A stretch of 64,000 nucleotides of DNA from the NCBI RefSeq assembly GCF_014202505.1, contig NZ_JACHGW010000001.1, positions 62,001 through 126,000 on the forward strand, given 5' to 3'. The position numbers and the translations under genes are program-made. The stretch is from Armatimonas rosea (GTDB lineage: Bacteria > Armatimonadota > Armatimonadia > Armatimonadales > Armatimonadaceae). The first letter of the stretch is position 1, and every line of letters begins with the position of its first letter. The notes beneath the pieces were generated by a model, which was given only the letters and a program-made list of their open reading frames with translations, was not told the DNA's origin and searched no databases. This document shows positions 29,979 to 38,640 of the stretch, piece after piece.

Positions 29979-32024
29979 CTACTGGAGAACGCCCTGTGTC
30001 AAGTAGGTATCCAGATCCTGAATCCGCCACGGAGCGTTGCGCTCCAGCCCATCTTTCCAGATCACACGGCTCTTGGCAGTCGCGCCCTTGATGTCGGTGG
30101 CCACTCGCCAGTTGGCATGCGTACCGTCCCAGCCCAGAGGCTTCAGGAACTTGGTGACATCCACCGACGCACTGATAACACGGCGCTCGTTGGCGGCGTT
30201 CAGCTGAACATTGGGAGTGTCGATCGCAAGCTGAACCGCCGCGCTTCGTCGCCAAGAACCGTTTGTTAGTACTTGGAAGACAACGGTGACACCTTTGTTC
30301 AATTCGGTTCCGGCAAAGTTGAGCGCTCCCACCGCCGCGGCCCCAGAGCCCGCCGTGGTGCGCCAGAACAGGTCAGGGCGGTCCGGCGACGTTGTCAGGC
30401 CCGTTAGCGCGTCCAAGGTCCAGTTCGACGGCATCGCCGTGACCTCGCGGTAGGTGGCCATGGCCTTGCTTAGCGCCGCGCCCCACTCGCCCTCCGCCTT
30501 GTAGAGAATGCGAATCGGCGTCCCCAGAGCCACACGGTTGGTATTGATGTAGAGCGTCCCCGTGGCGTACGAGCCGGTCTTGGGATCGGTGTTGACCCAG
30601 TAGTCTTGGTTTACCTGAGCAGGATCGCCCGCCTGGAGCAAGCCGTAGTCGCCAGGGCGTCCACTGGCACCGGGGTTTAGGATCGCGCCCGTGTCGAGGC
30701 GGACGATCATAATATCGGTGTTCTTGCTCGCATCGGTATCACCTGCGGGGAAGATTCCCTCGTAGAAGGTGTTGTCCGGGTTGATGTAGTCCAGCGACTT
30801 GATGCGGGTGAGCGTCGTCCGTAGCGGCACCTCGCCGTAGGCACCGATCGCCACTGCAGGAACATCGCGGTCGTCGTGGATGATGTGCCAGTCTAGAACC
30901 GCATAGTCCATGTAGGCCTTGAAGGGGTCCTGGCCGTTGTTGGCAAAGCGGGCACCCACCGGGTTGAAGGCGACAATGCCAGGGTTGGCGACACTACTCT
31001 TGCCGCTCGCCGCATCCAGGTTGTTGGAGACGAGCTGGTACTGATAAGGATCTTCCGGGTCCCAGGCCGCGCCGGCTGCCAGACGCGTAAACTCGCGGGT
31101 GACCACCTCGCTGCCCGACTGAATGGCATCATCGGCCGCAAAGGTCGTAGCGGGATCCAAGGTATTGTAGCTCAGGTGCGACGGATCACAGAGGCGAATC
31201 CAGACCGCTTGGGTGCTCGCGGGCACCACAAAGCGATCCGTCACCGCAACCGCATTGTCGTAGGGGTCGTCGTCGTGGTCGTTGACCAGCTTAATGAAGC
31301 GCACCGTAAAGACGCGGTCACGGCTCGACGGGTAGAACAGCATCCAGGCACCGCCGTTGGCATCCTCGTTCTCGTCCACCAAGCAGCTGGTCGGCCCGGT
31401 CAGGCGCGCCCGGTAGTAGTCGGAGAAGAAGAAGGGCTGGCCCGAGCTAGCCTGGTAGTAGGGATCGCGTGCGATAAAGGCAGGAGCGACATTGAGCGGG
31501 GCGCTACGGATCGACAGAAACAAGTTGTAGTAGAGCGAGTCCGCCGCGGTCGCCGGGGCGTTGGCGGGGTTGCCGACAAGAGCGTCCATGTAGATCGGCC
31601 CGAGCTTGGCCATGTAGATCGAGCCCGAGGTGGTCGCGGTGGGGGTCGGCAGCCCGATCTTCACCGGTTCGCCGACAATAAAGCGGAACTTGTTGACATC
31701 GCTGTAGTAGGGGCTCGCAGGGTCACCCGTGAGGTCATCGGGATCTTCGTCTACGACGAACGAGCGCACCATGCTCCCGGAGTTGCCCGAGAAGTAGGAG
31801 TAGGCGATGGCATCGGGCAGGTTGGCGGCCTCGTTCTGAGCCTTCTCCAGCAAGCCATGCCCCACACGCGTCCCACGCATGCGGCTCTCGCTATTGCGCA
31901 AAAACGTGAAGCCCAGCGGAAAGACCCGGATGACCGAAAAGACTCCGATCAGCAGGATGACCAGAACCACCAGAACCTCTACCAGGGAGGTGGCTCGCCG
32001 ACATTGCTTCATTGTTCTATCCAT
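29979..32024 (-). CDS. giant PilV/GspI-like prepilin, about 680 aa
   Basis: A short basic leader ending CRRA is followed by TSLVEVLVVLVILLIGVFSVIRVFPLGF, the SLVEVLV signature of PilV/GspI, with Glu at +5 and Ala in place of Gly at -1. The extracellular part is several times the usual size. In-frame ATG codons at 32042, 32024 and 32012 are all possible. I used 32024 because GAGAG lies a few bases upstream, but 32012 would give a more typical 7-residue leader. A 121-base gap with a stem-loop separates it from the GspG/H-like gene. Confidence 0.82.
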   Translation of the reverse strand: MDRTMKQCRRATSLVEVLVVLVILLIGVFSVIRVFPLGFTFLRNSESRMRGTRVGHGLLEKAQNEAANLPDAIAYSYFSGNSGSMVRSFVVDEDPDDLTGDPASPYYSDVNKFRFIVGEPVKIGLPTPTATTSGSIYMAKLGPIYMDALVGNPANAPATAADSLYYNLFLSIRSAPLNVAPAFIARDPYYQASSGQPFFFSDYYRARLTGPTSCLVDENEDANGGAWMLFYPSSRDRVFTVRFIKLVNDHDDDPYDNAVAVTDRFVVPASTQAVWIRLCDPSHLSYNTLDPATTFAADDAIQSGSEVVTREFTRLAAGAAWDPEDPYQYQLVSNNLDAASGKSSVANPGIVAFNPVGARFANNGQDPFKAYMDYAVLDWHIIHDDRDVPAVAIGAYGEVPLRTTLTRIKSLDYINPDNTFYEGIFPAGDTDASKNTDIMIVRLDTGAILNPGASGRPGDYGLLQAGDPAQVNQDYWVNTDPKTGSYATGTLYINTNRVALGTPIRILYKAEGEWGAALSKAMATYREVTAMPSNWTLDALTGLTTSPDRPDLFWRTTAGSGAAAVGALNFAGTELNKGVTVVFQVLTNGSWRRSAAVQLAIDTPNVQLNAANERRVISASVDVTKFLKPLGWDGTHANWRVATDIKGATAKSRVIWKDGLERNAPWRIQDLDTYLTQGVLQ

Positions 32025-32073
32025 CGCTGCTCTCGTTTTCATCGCTGCGCTTTTGCTCTTTATGGAGTTGGGA

Positions 32074-32100
32074 GAGCCTGCCGCGGGTGCGTACAGGCTC
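32074..32100. other. stem-loop in the gap between the first and second prepilin genes
   Basis: GAGCCTG (32074-32080) pairs with CAGGCTC (32094-32100), a 7-bp GC-rich stem without a T-tract. It may adjust or protect the junction between the small first prepilin and the large ones downstream. Confidence 0.4.
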
Positions 32101-32145
32101 CTCTTCGACCGCTGCCTGAGGGAGATTGTTCCCCTCCGCAAGACA

Positions 32146-33057
32146 CTAGTTGGTAAGCTGCCAGAACTGGGAGTCCCCCGCGGGATTGGCCGGCAGCGGG
32201 CTGAGCTTGCGCACATCCAGCACCTTGGCCGTGCCACTCTGGAAGAGAACCAGGATCTTGCCCTTCGGCACATGGTGGGTTGTCATGGTCACGACCGTGT
32301 CGGCGGGGGGACGAGCCCACAGGAGCTGGCGCTGGTAGAGCTGCAGGTTCGCCGGCGAGAGGCTATCCAGGGTGGTGTTGTCCACCACGGGCATCCAGAG
32401 CCGGGAGTAGCGTGCCACCAGGGTGTTGTTGTCGATCGTGTTGTTGTTGATATTGGTAATCAGAGGGCTGGCATCGAAGGCATCGTAGGCGTAGAAGGGA
32501 ATCTGCTGTGCGCCCAGCCCAAGCGCGGCGGTCCGCGGGACGTAGAAAGTCGGGCCCGCCGGGTTTAGCAGGCTGATGCGGCTCGCCAGACCAACCTTGC
32601 CCGTCACACTGGGAGTCGCCACGACGTTGTTTCGAGACTGGAAGGTATCCAGATCACGGATGTACTCGGGGTAGAGCGACTTGGTGAAGATCTTGCGGGC
32701 GTTGCGCGAGGCGACATACTCCGGGTCGGTGCTCCGGTAGCGCCCGGTCACCAGCGCCGCGGTCTCCTTCATGGTGTAGAAGTCAGAGCAGCTCGGATCG
32801 GGGAGGCCGTTGGTGCGGCAGATCGCCGGGCCAAAGAGAAACTCGGGGTACTCCCGGTTGTCGAGCTCATAGGCAGAGATCGCCTGGTGAATCTTCTGGA
32901 GGTTCGACATCGTGGCTCCACGACGTGCGCTCTCCTGCACGGTCCCGGCAACCGGGAAGAGAATGGCCGCAAGAATCGCGATAATCGCGATCACGACAAG
33001 CAGCTCAATCAAGGTAAAGGCCGCACGATAGTTGCGAACTCGCAGATTGGATGTCAT
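32146..33057 (-). CDS. type II secretion/type IV pilus prepilin (GspG/GspH-like), 303 aa
   Basis: Leader MTSNLRVRNYRAA is followed by FTLIELLVVIAIIAILAAILFPV, a textbook class III signal except for Ala at -1. Continuation into a helix (VQESARRGATMSNLQKIHQAISAYELDNREYPEF) matches the GspG-type amphipathic segment and the Y..DNREYP strand region. It is the first gene of the operon; AGAGGAT lies seven bases before the ATG. The C-terminal 150 residues have no named domain. It could be a major-like subunit or the GspH/FimT-like initiator of the tip complex; only its first position in the operon argues for the latter. Confidence 0.88.
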   Translation of the reverse strand: MTSNLRVRNYRAAFTLIELLVVIAIIAILAAILFPVAGTVQESARRGATMSNLQKIHQAISAYELDNREYPEFLFGPAICRTNGLPDPSCSDFYTMKETAALVTGRYRSTDPEYVASRNARKIFTKSLYPEYIRDLDTFQSRNNVVATPSVTGKVGLASRISLLNPAGPTFYVPRTAALGLGAQQIPFYAYDAFDASPLITNINNNTIDNNTLVARYSRLWMPVVDNTTLDSLSPANLQLYQRQLLWARPPADTVVTMTTHHVPKGKILVLFQSGTAKVLDVRKLSPLPANPAGDSQFWQLTN

Positions 33058-33110
33058 AACTTCTATCCTCTAAATCTTCAACGCAGACTCACCGTCGGCC
33101 TGCTCGGGGC

Positions 33111-33140
33111 ATTATACTATTGACTGGGTTGACGATGCAA
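33111..33140 (-). promoter_or_regulatory. sigma-70-type promoter of the pseudopilin operon
   Basis: On the minus strand TTGCAT (33135-33140) and TATAAT (33111-33116) are spaced by 18 bases. Transcription would begin near 33104 and give a leader of about 45 bases carrying the Shine-Dalgarno of the first prepilin. Confidence 0.7.
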
Positions 33141-33164
33141 CCGGGGGACATGTTCCCTATCTGG

Positions 33165-33170
33165 TACAAT
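33165..33170 (+). promoter_or_regulatory. extended -10 of a leaderless gene
   Basis: TACAAT with an upstream TG (TGGTACAAT) ends five bases before the ATG at 33176, leaving no room for a ribosome-binding site. Confidence 0.6.
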
Positions 33171-33175
33171 TTACT

Positions 33176-33367
33176 ATGAATCTCTCGCCTGAGCTTCTAA
33201 ACCTGCTTCGCTGTCCCCTCTGCCATCCCCCCTCCCCCCTGAGCCCTGTGGCAGAGGGGACGGTCTTGCGCTGCGCCGCAGGGCATTCCTTCCCGCTCAC
33301 CGAGGGATTCCCAGATCTACGGCCCGACGATCTCAAGGCCCCGGCACCCGCCGCGCAACAAAAATAA
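33176..33367 (+). CDS. Trm112/YcaR-like zinc-ribbon protein, 63 aa
   Basis: A small protein of the Trm112p-like type. An N-terminal helix LSPELLNLLRCPLC is followed by a strand, CAAGHSFPLTEGFPDL and a short Pro/Ala tail. C13, C16, C33 and the CAAGH histidine could bind zinc; the usual fourth cysteine seems to be replaced by His. Relatives act as partners of methyltransferases or are of unknown role in bacteria. Probably leaderless. aroQ follows after 18 bases, so the two likely share a transcript. Confidence 0.75.
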   Translation: MNLSPELLNLLRCPLCHPPSPLSPVAEGTVLRCAAGHSFPLTEGFPDLRPDDLKAPAPAAQQK

Positions 33368-33385
33368 ATCTCTCAAGGAAAAACT

Positions 33386-33853
33386 ATGCAACTCACTCCC
33401 TCTGGTAGCCTCCGTGTCTTGCTCCTCAATGGCCCTAATCTCAATCTCCTCGGGCAGAGAGAGCCGGACATCTATGGAACCATGACCTTTGAGGAGCTTA
33501 ACAAACGGATCCGGGACTACGCTAAAGAGATCGGCATCGAGCTCAAGTCCCTGCAGAGTAACCACGAAGGGGCGCTCATCGACGCGATCCACGAGGCCGC
33601 GGACTGGGCCGATGCGATTGTCATCAACCCTGGTGCCTACACCCACTACTCCTACGCCATCGCCGATGCCCTCAAGGCCGTGCGCCTCCCCGCGATCGAG
33701 GTACATCTCTCCAATATCCACGCCCGCGACGAGTTTCGGCGAACCTCGGTGGTGGCCCCGGCCACCGTGGGGCAGATCGCAGGCTTCGGGGCGATGTCGT
33801 ACCTGCTCGCTCTACAAGCGGCGAAAGCCATCGTCCAGCAAGGCCGGGAGTGA
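33386..33853 (+). CDS. aroQ: 3-dehydroquinate dehydratase, type II
   Basis: It converts 3-dehydroquinate to 3-dehydroshikimate in the shikimate pathway. The 155 aa product has the family length and motifs: LLLNGPNLNLLGQREPDIYG with the catalytic Tyr, SNHEGALIDAIHEA, INPGAYTHYSYAI with the active-site Asn and His, and EVHLSNIHARDEFRRTSV. AAGGA lies a few bases before the ATG. A strong terminator follows at once. Confidence 0.96.
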   Translation: MQLTPSGSLRVLLLNGPNLNLLGQREPDIYGTMTFEELNKRIRDYAKEIGIELKSLQSNHEGALIDAIHEAADWADAIVINPGAYTHYSYAIADALKAVRLPAIEVHLSNIHARDEFRRTSVVAPATVGQIAGFGAMSYLLALQAAKAIVQQGRE

Positions 33854-33855
33854 CG

Positions 33856-33903
33856 AAAAAAAATCACCCCGTGGGGAATGATCCTCACGGGGTGATTTTT
33901 TTT
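33856..33903. terminator. strong bidirectional intrinsic terminator
   Basis: An 18-base perfect inverted repeat (33856-33873 with 33886-33903) has A8 on one side and T8 on the other. It ends aroQ on the plus strand and the BsuPI-domain gene on the minus strand. Confidence 0.95.
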
Positions 33904-33913
33904 GTGACAGAGT

Positions 33914-34738
33914 CTAGAGAATAGTCAGAGCTCCGACTGCCTCGGCACTCTTCTGGGTCGCAGGGGTCGGAAGATACCCTACCAAGTCGTAGGTGCCCGC
34001 CGGAGTTCCTGGTGGCACGGTCCAGGACTCCGTGAAGACTTTCTTCTCCCCAGGTGCCAGGCTAAGGCGTGTAAACGACTGGATAAACGAGCGCCCCCGA
34101 GAGTACTGCCAGATCGTCAGCGCACCTTCCCGGTAGCGTGCGTTGGGCTCCGGGCGGCGGCGCACCTCAAGATCGTACTGGTTGCCTGTGGGGAAAGTGA
34201 GCACCGCTGGCTGGTCGCCGGTGTTGGTGACAGTGTAGGTCAGACGAACGCTCTCCCCGACACGGGCAGTGCGGCGGTCGGTTTGTAGGGTTGCTTGCAA
34301 CTGAGGACCTCTTCCTTTCGGGGTGCCGGGCGGGCTGGGAACACCAGGGTCGCCGCCCTGCCCACGCTCGGCGAGATAGACCTGGGTAGACACCGCCTCG
34401 CGAAACGGCAGGTGCACCAGCTCGATCTCATACGTTCCCTCCGGAACTCGCCTACCGCTATCGTCGCGGCGGTCCCAGAGCTCTTTGTGCTCGCGCCACT
34501 GGCCGGGCGCGAGGCGAATCTCCGTGCTCGGGGGGGCGGGCTTGTTTCGGGACCAAGTCCAGACCACCTTGCGAGTGCGACTGTCTCGGACCGTGATCTC
34601 GTACTCACGCCGCACCCCTATCTGGTAGGTGACCAGGGACGGGCTCCCGTTGGTGAGGCGCACGGTAAGCTCCACCGCACGCTGGGGAGGGTACTGCGAC
34701 CGGTCGGTGACAATATTCTGGGTCAATCCACGCTGCAT
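33914..34738 (-). CDS. protein with two BsuPI-like domains, 274 aa
   Basis: Two Ig-like domains of the BsuPI (intracellular proteinase inhibitor) type are in tandem. Each has the tract Y(E/D)(I/L)xVR near its start, W-S/Y-S-R-(G/N) in the middle, an LAPG turn, and a final (P)GTY(E/D) strand. They are joined by a Pro/Gly-rich linker near 120-135. There is no signal peptide, so it is likely cytoplasmic. The ATG at 34738 has GAGGAG nine bases upstream; a GTG at 34762 would overlap mazG. It is the last gene of the PPIase-mazG-BsuPI operon. Protease inhibition is known for the B. subtilis namesake only. Confidence 0.78.
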   Translation of the reverse strand: MQRGLTQNIVTDRSQYPPQRAVELTVRLTNGSPSLVTYQIGVRREYEITVRDSRTRKVVWTWSRNKPAPPSTEIRLAPGQWREHKELWDRRDDSGRRVPEGTYEIELVHLPFREAVSTQVYLAERGQGGDPGVPSPPGTPKGRGPQLQATLQTDRRTARVGESVRLTYTVTNTGDQPAVLTFPTGNQYDLEVRRRPEPNARYREGALTIWQYSRGRSFIQSFTRLSLAPGEKKVFTESWTVPPGTPAGTYDLVGYLPTPATQKSAEAVGALTIL

Positions 34739-34742
34739 AGGT

Positions 34743-36263
34743 CTATTCTCCTCGCTGTGCACGCTTGGCTGCCTGCCAGAGCGCCGCTTGCTCGGCCAGA
34801 GTGAGCTCCGAGACCGAGCGGCCCTGCGCGTGGGCAGCTTCCTCTATAAAACGCCAGCGACCGGAGAAACGTGACACCCCCACCCGGAGTGCCTCCTCGG
34901 CATCGACTCCCATCTTTCGCCCCACATTGACTAGGGTAAATAAGACATCCCCCAGCTCGTCGGAGATTCCCTGCGTGCGCCCCGCAGCCAGCTCGGCGCG
35001 GAGCTCCGCCAGCTCCTCCTCAACCTTGACAAAGACCTGGTCCACATCGGGCCACTCAAAGCCGACCTTGACCACGCGCTTGCTGGTCTCCAGCGCCTGC
35101 GAGAGCGCCGGGAGGCTGGTCGGAATCCCGTCGAGCACCGAGGGTAGCTTAGGGGCCTTCCCCTTCTCTTGCTTCTCCTGGGCCTTGATTGCGTTCCACT
35201 GTGCCAAGACCGCGTCGGAGTCGCGTGCGCTCGCATCGCCAAAGACATGCGGGTGGCGACGGATCAGCTTCTCGCAGAGGACGGCGCAGATATCGAGCGC
35301 ATCGAAGTCCGCACTCTCCCGTGCGATCTGGGCATGGAGCACTACTTGGAGCAAGAGATCGCCCAGCTCCTCGCAGAGTGCCTCTAGGTCCTCCTGGTCG
35401 ATCGCCTCCGCCACCTCGTAGGCCTCTTCGATTACGTAGCGGCGCAGGCTGGTGTGGGTCTGCTTTAGGTCCCAGGGACAGCCGCCCTCAGGGTCGCGCA
35501 GGCGGGCGACAACCTCCAGGAGCGTATCGAAGTCGGCGCGGCGCTGGTCGGCGGGGAGCTCTGGCACCCAGACCGTGGTGAGGTGATCGATGAGCTTCCG
35601 GTGGGCACTGCGGTCTAGCTCATAGAGGGGAAGAGTCGCGGTCTGCTCAAGGCCGGGAATACCACCACCGTGCACCACCGTGACCAAGAACTCGTCGGGA
35701 TAGCCCGCGCGGCTCAGTGCGAGCTTGGCATTGCTAGCCGCGGCCTGGCTGTGCACCTGGTAGAGCAGGAGCGGGCCGCCCGTGCGGAGCGCGGCGGGCG
35801 GGGCAGCAGCCTCCGGGTCGAGCAGAAGCGCGTCGATCACGTGGAGATCGCCCGTCACCGCCTCGCCGATGGCCTCCAGGCAGGCGTCCACAAACGACGG
35901 TGCCCCGATCACTTGGGTCTCCACCCCGAGCCGCTTGGTCTCGGCCAAGAGGCGGGCAATCGTGGTCTCTCCTACCAGGGGGTGCCCCGGGACGGCATAG
36001 ACCAGGCTCCCCTGGGCCGCATGTGCACGGAGCACCCGTGCGACAATAGCATCGTAGGTATCGGAGAAGGACGCCCCCGCCTCGTACTCATCGTCGAGGG
36101 GCGTCACATCGCAGCCCGCCAGCGCTGAGGCGAGCGGCTCGCTATGGAGAACCGGGTGACGCTCGGTGCGGACAAGCACGGGTAGCCCGCCGGTCAGTAA
36201 GGAAAAAGCCCGGGGAGGGAGCGCTTCCGCACTCCCCGGCCCCAGGCCAACAAGATAGAGCAT
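34743..36263 (-). CDS. mazG: MazG nucleoside triphosphate pyrophosphohydrolase with N-terminal tetrapyrrole-methylase-like domain (YabN type)
   Basis: The 506 aa protein is a YabN-like fusion. Residues 1-220 resemble SAM-dependent tetrapyrrole methylases (LVGLGPGS, YAVPGHPLVGETT). Residues 245-506 are MazG, with GCPWDLKQTH, EEAYEVAEAI, EELGDLLLQVVLHA (the Mg-binding EExxE/ExxD set) and a second MazG repeat (EELAELRAEL, DELGDVLFTLVNVGR). MazG removes non-canonical or excess NTPs; the role of the methylase-like part is not known. It is five bases after the PPIase gene and four before the BsuPI gene. Confidence 0.92.
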   Translation of the reverse strand: MLYLVGLGPGSAEALPPRAFSLLTGGLPVLVRTERHPVLHSEPLASALAGCDVTPLDDEYEAGASFSDTYDAIVARVLRAHAAQGSLVYAVPGHPLVGETTIARLLAETKRLGVETQVIGAPSFVDACLEAIGEAVTGDLHVIDALLLDPEAAAPPAALRTGGPLLLYQVHSQAAASNAKLALSRAGYPDEFLVTVVHGGGIPGLEQTATLPLYELDRSAHRKLIDHLTTVWVPELPADQRRADFDTLLEVVARLRDPEGGCPWDLKQTHTSLRRYVIEEAYEVAEAIDQEDLEALCEELGDLLLQVVLHAQIARESADFDALDICAVLCEKLIRRHPHVFGDASARDSDAVLAQWNAIKAQEKQEKGKAPKLPSVLDGIPTSLPALSQALETSKRVVKVGFEWPDVDQVFVKVEEELAELRAELAAGRTQGISDELGDVLFTLVNVGRKMGVDAEEALRVGVSRFSGRWRFIEEAAHAQGRSVSELTLAEQAALWQAAKRAQRGE

Positions 36264-36268
36264 CCGGT

Positions 36269-37408
36269 CTACTTGGGTGCCGCAGCGCCCGGCTTGCCCG
36301 CAGGAGCTCCCGCGCCACCGGCAGGAGCTGGTGCCATGCCCCCCGCCGCTGTCAGCCCACCCGGTGCGGCCGGTGCAGCAGGCGGGGTTACCGGAGGCTT
36401 GTCCAGACCGGCGTCTTGTGCGCTCTGCTTCACGGCCTTCCAGATAGTCTCCTGGACCGGGCTGGAGGTCTCGACTGTCGCATCGAACTTCTTCTTGATG
36501 ATCTCGTTGCGGATCTGGTTGAACTTAGGATCGCCCGTTGCCTGGAGCTGGAGGATCACCCGCTGGCGTGCGATCGGGGCGGCGGACTCAACCGGGACAT
36601 TGTACTGAGGAAGCTTCTTGTCCACCTTGACCCAGGCCTTGGCGATCCCCCCCTGGATGGGCCAGTCCACCGGCCCGATCACGGTTCCGGGGGCAGCCTG
36701 CTGGATCTTGTCCTTGAGCGAGGGCGGCAGTGCAGAGTTTGCAAGCACCTGGAGGCCACCGCTCACCTTGAGCTGGGGGATGATATTGAGCTCGCGGGCG
36801 GCCTGCTCGGTGAAGTTCTTTGGATCGCTGAGCTTCTTCTGGGCCTCGGCGAACTGCGGGGTGTTGGCCCCGACAAGCACGAGGCGGAGCTGGACGCGCG
36901 CGGGGAGCCCGAACTCGTCCTTATGGTCGTTGTAGTACTGGGTCACTTTGTCGTTGCCAACATTGAGCTGCTTGATCAGCACCGCGACCTCAGCGAGCTC
37001 GGCGCGCAGGTTGTCCTTAAAGACCTCCGGTGTGGTCCCCTGCTTCTGGAGCTCCTCCTCGAAGGTCTTGCCCGGCTGGCTCTGCTCCAGCATGTCCTTG
37101 CGGTACATAAACGCCTTGTTGACATCGTCATCGGAAGGGACCACTCCCTGGGCCGCGGCCTCCGCAAGGATGATCTTGCGCCCGATCAGCTGCTCTAGCA
37201 CCAGGCGCCCTGCTGGAACAGGAACCGCACCATTGGGCCCCGCGACTGCTAGAGTCTGCTCCAGAGCACTGATGTACTCGTCCTTGGTAATGACCTGTCC
37301 ATTGACCTTAGCAAAGGGTTTTTCCCCACAGCCTGCTGTCAGCGCCGAGGCAACTGCCAGGGCTGAGAGACCACTCCATGAAATACGATTGAGGTTCAAG
37401 AAAGACAC
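36269..37408 (-). CDS. parvulin-type (SurA/PrsA-like) peptidyl-prolyl isomerase lipoprotein
   Basis: A lipobox LTAGC puts the acylated Cys at residue 27. A SurA-N-like helical part follows (FAKVNGQVITKDEYISAL, LEQLIGRKIILAEA), then a degenerate parvulin domain (VQLRLVLV to VIGPVDWPI). A Pro/Ala/Gly-rich tail of about 40 residues ends the protein. It probably helps fold exported proteins outside the cytoplasmic membrane, and could serve the large exported proteins encoded nearby, though nothing links them directly. The start is GTG at 37408; no clear Shine-Dalgarno is seen. It is the first gene of the operon with mazG. Confidence 0.85.
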   Translation of the reverse strand: MSFLNLNRISWSGLSALAVASALTAGCGEKPFAKVNGQVITKDEYISALEQTLAVAGPNGAVPVPAGRLVLEQLIGRKIILAEAAAQGVVPSDDDVNKAFMYRKDMLEQSQPGKTFEEELQKQGTTPEVFKDNLRAELAEVAVLIKQLNVGNDKVTQYYNDHKDEFGLPARVQLRLVLVGANTPQFAEAQKKLSDPKNFTEQAARELNIIPQLKVSGGLQVLANSALPPSLKDKIQQAAPGTVIGPVDWPIQGGIAKAWVKVDKKLPQYNVPVESAAPIARQRVILQLQATGDPKFNQIRNEIIKKKFDATVETSSPVQETIWKAVKQSAQDAGLDKPPVTPPAAPAAPGGLTAAGGMAPAPAGGAGAPAGKPGAAAPK

Positions 37409-37608
37409 TCCATAATGAAAACTTTATACGCACCCCTATACGCTCCCAATCGGTTGGGTGTTCCCAATAACCGGGATTCGCTCGGGTTTTCGCGCAGATT
37501 TCCTGTAATTCTACCGTGGAGACTACCCACCTGCAATTTCAGCCAGAGAGGAAAGCCCCCCTAAAACGGCGAACCTAGGGCCACGGAAAGATTCCATAGG
37601 AGGATTTT

Positions 37609-38634
37609 ATGCGTATTCTAACAACCCGCCGCTCGGCGCTCTTCTCTCTAGGCGCGGTGGCGCTGACACTTCTGGTGGGCTGCGACCAAAAGCCCGCGAC
37701 AACGGGCGGGGACACTCCCGCGCCCGCGGGCGGCACCGCTCCGGCTCCCGCAGGGGGCAAGCTGACCCTCGCGGTGATCCCCAAGGGCATGACCCATGTC
37801 TTCTGGCAGTCGGTCAAGGCCGGTGCGGAGAAGGCCGGCGCGGAGCTGGGCGCGGAGATCAAGTGGGTCGGCGCACAAAAAGAGACCGACACCGCCGGAC
37901 AGATCGGCGTGGTCGAGAACCAGATGACCGCCAAGGTCGATGGGATCGCGCTGGCACCTCTGGACAAGGCCGCGCTGGTTCCGGTGATCAAGAAGGCACA
38001 CGAGGCCAAGGTTCCGCTGGTGATCTTCGACTCCGCAGCGGATGTCAGCGACGATCAATACGTGAGTTTTGTTGCCACCGACAACCGCGTGGGCGGCGAG
38101 ATGGCCGCCAAGCAGATGGGCAAGATCTGCGGCGGTAAGGGCAAGGTGGTGCTGGTGCCCAACGCCGCCAACTCGGCCTCGACCATGGATCGTGAGGCGG
38201 GCTTTGAGGAGACCATTAAGAAGGAGTTCCCTGGCATGACCGTGATCCGCTCCAACTACGGTGAGTCGGACCGCAGCAAGTCGCTCAATGTCAGCCAGGA
38301 TGTCCTCTCCGCCAACCCTGATGTGGTCGGGATCTTCGGCTCCTGCGAGCCCTGCGCGATCGGCGCTCTCAAGGCAGTCGAGGCCAAGGGGCTCAAGGGC
38401 AAGGTCAAGATCATCGGCTTTGACAACACCACCGAGATGGAAAAAGGCATCACCGAGGGAACCATCGACTCGGTCGTGATCCAGAACCCCGCCAAGATGG
38501 GCTATGAGTCGGTCAAGGCACTGATCGCCGCGAAAAAGGGCGAGAAGGTCGAGAAGAAGATCGATACGGGTGTTGTCCTCATGACCAAAGAGAACATGGA
38601 CAAGGACGAGATGAAGGACTTCCGCGCGAAGTAA
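37609..38634 (+). CDS. sugar ABC transporter substrate-binding lipoprotein (RbsB-like)
   Basis: A lipobox LLVGC puts the lipidated Cys at residue 25. A Pro/Ala/Gly linker follows, then a periplasmic-binding-protein type 1 fold (LAVIPKGMTHVFWQSVKAGAE, VDGIALAPLDKAALVPVI, VAFVATDNRVGG-like block, VKIIGFDNTTEMEKGI). This is the ribose/galactose/inositol-binding family; the ligand cannot be told. AGGAGG lies five bases before the ATG. No permease or ATPase gene is adjacent, so its transporter must be encoded elsewhere. The 200 bases upstream (37409-37608) separate it from the divergent PPIase gene and hold no feature I can name. Confidence 0.9.
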   Translation: MRILTTRRSALFSLGAVALTLLVGCDQKPATTGGDTPAPAGGTAPAPAGGKLTLAVIPKGMTHVFWQSVKAGAEKAGAELGAEIKWVGAQKETDTAGQIGVVENQMTAKVDGIALAPLDKAALVPVIKKAHEAKVPLVIFDSAADVSDDQYVSFVATDNRVGGEMAAKQMGKICGGKGKVVLVPNAANSASTMDREAGFEETIKKEFPGMTVIRSNYGESDRSKSLNVSQDVLSANPDVVGIFGSCEPCAIGALKAVEAKGLKGKVKIIGFDNTTEMEKGITEGTIDSVVIQNPAKMGYESVKALIAAKKGEKVEKKIDTGVVLMTKENMDKDEMKDFRAK

Positions 38635-38640
38635 CGCAAT

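Noticed and set aside
31176-32156. A 326-codon plus-strand open frame
   Set aside because: Antisense to the PilV-like gene; low-complexity Arg/Val composition and no start context.
33176-33367. Full Trm112 assignment with a methyltransferase partner
   Set aside because: No methyltransferase gene is adjacent and one zinc ligand is altered, so only the fold-level call is kept.
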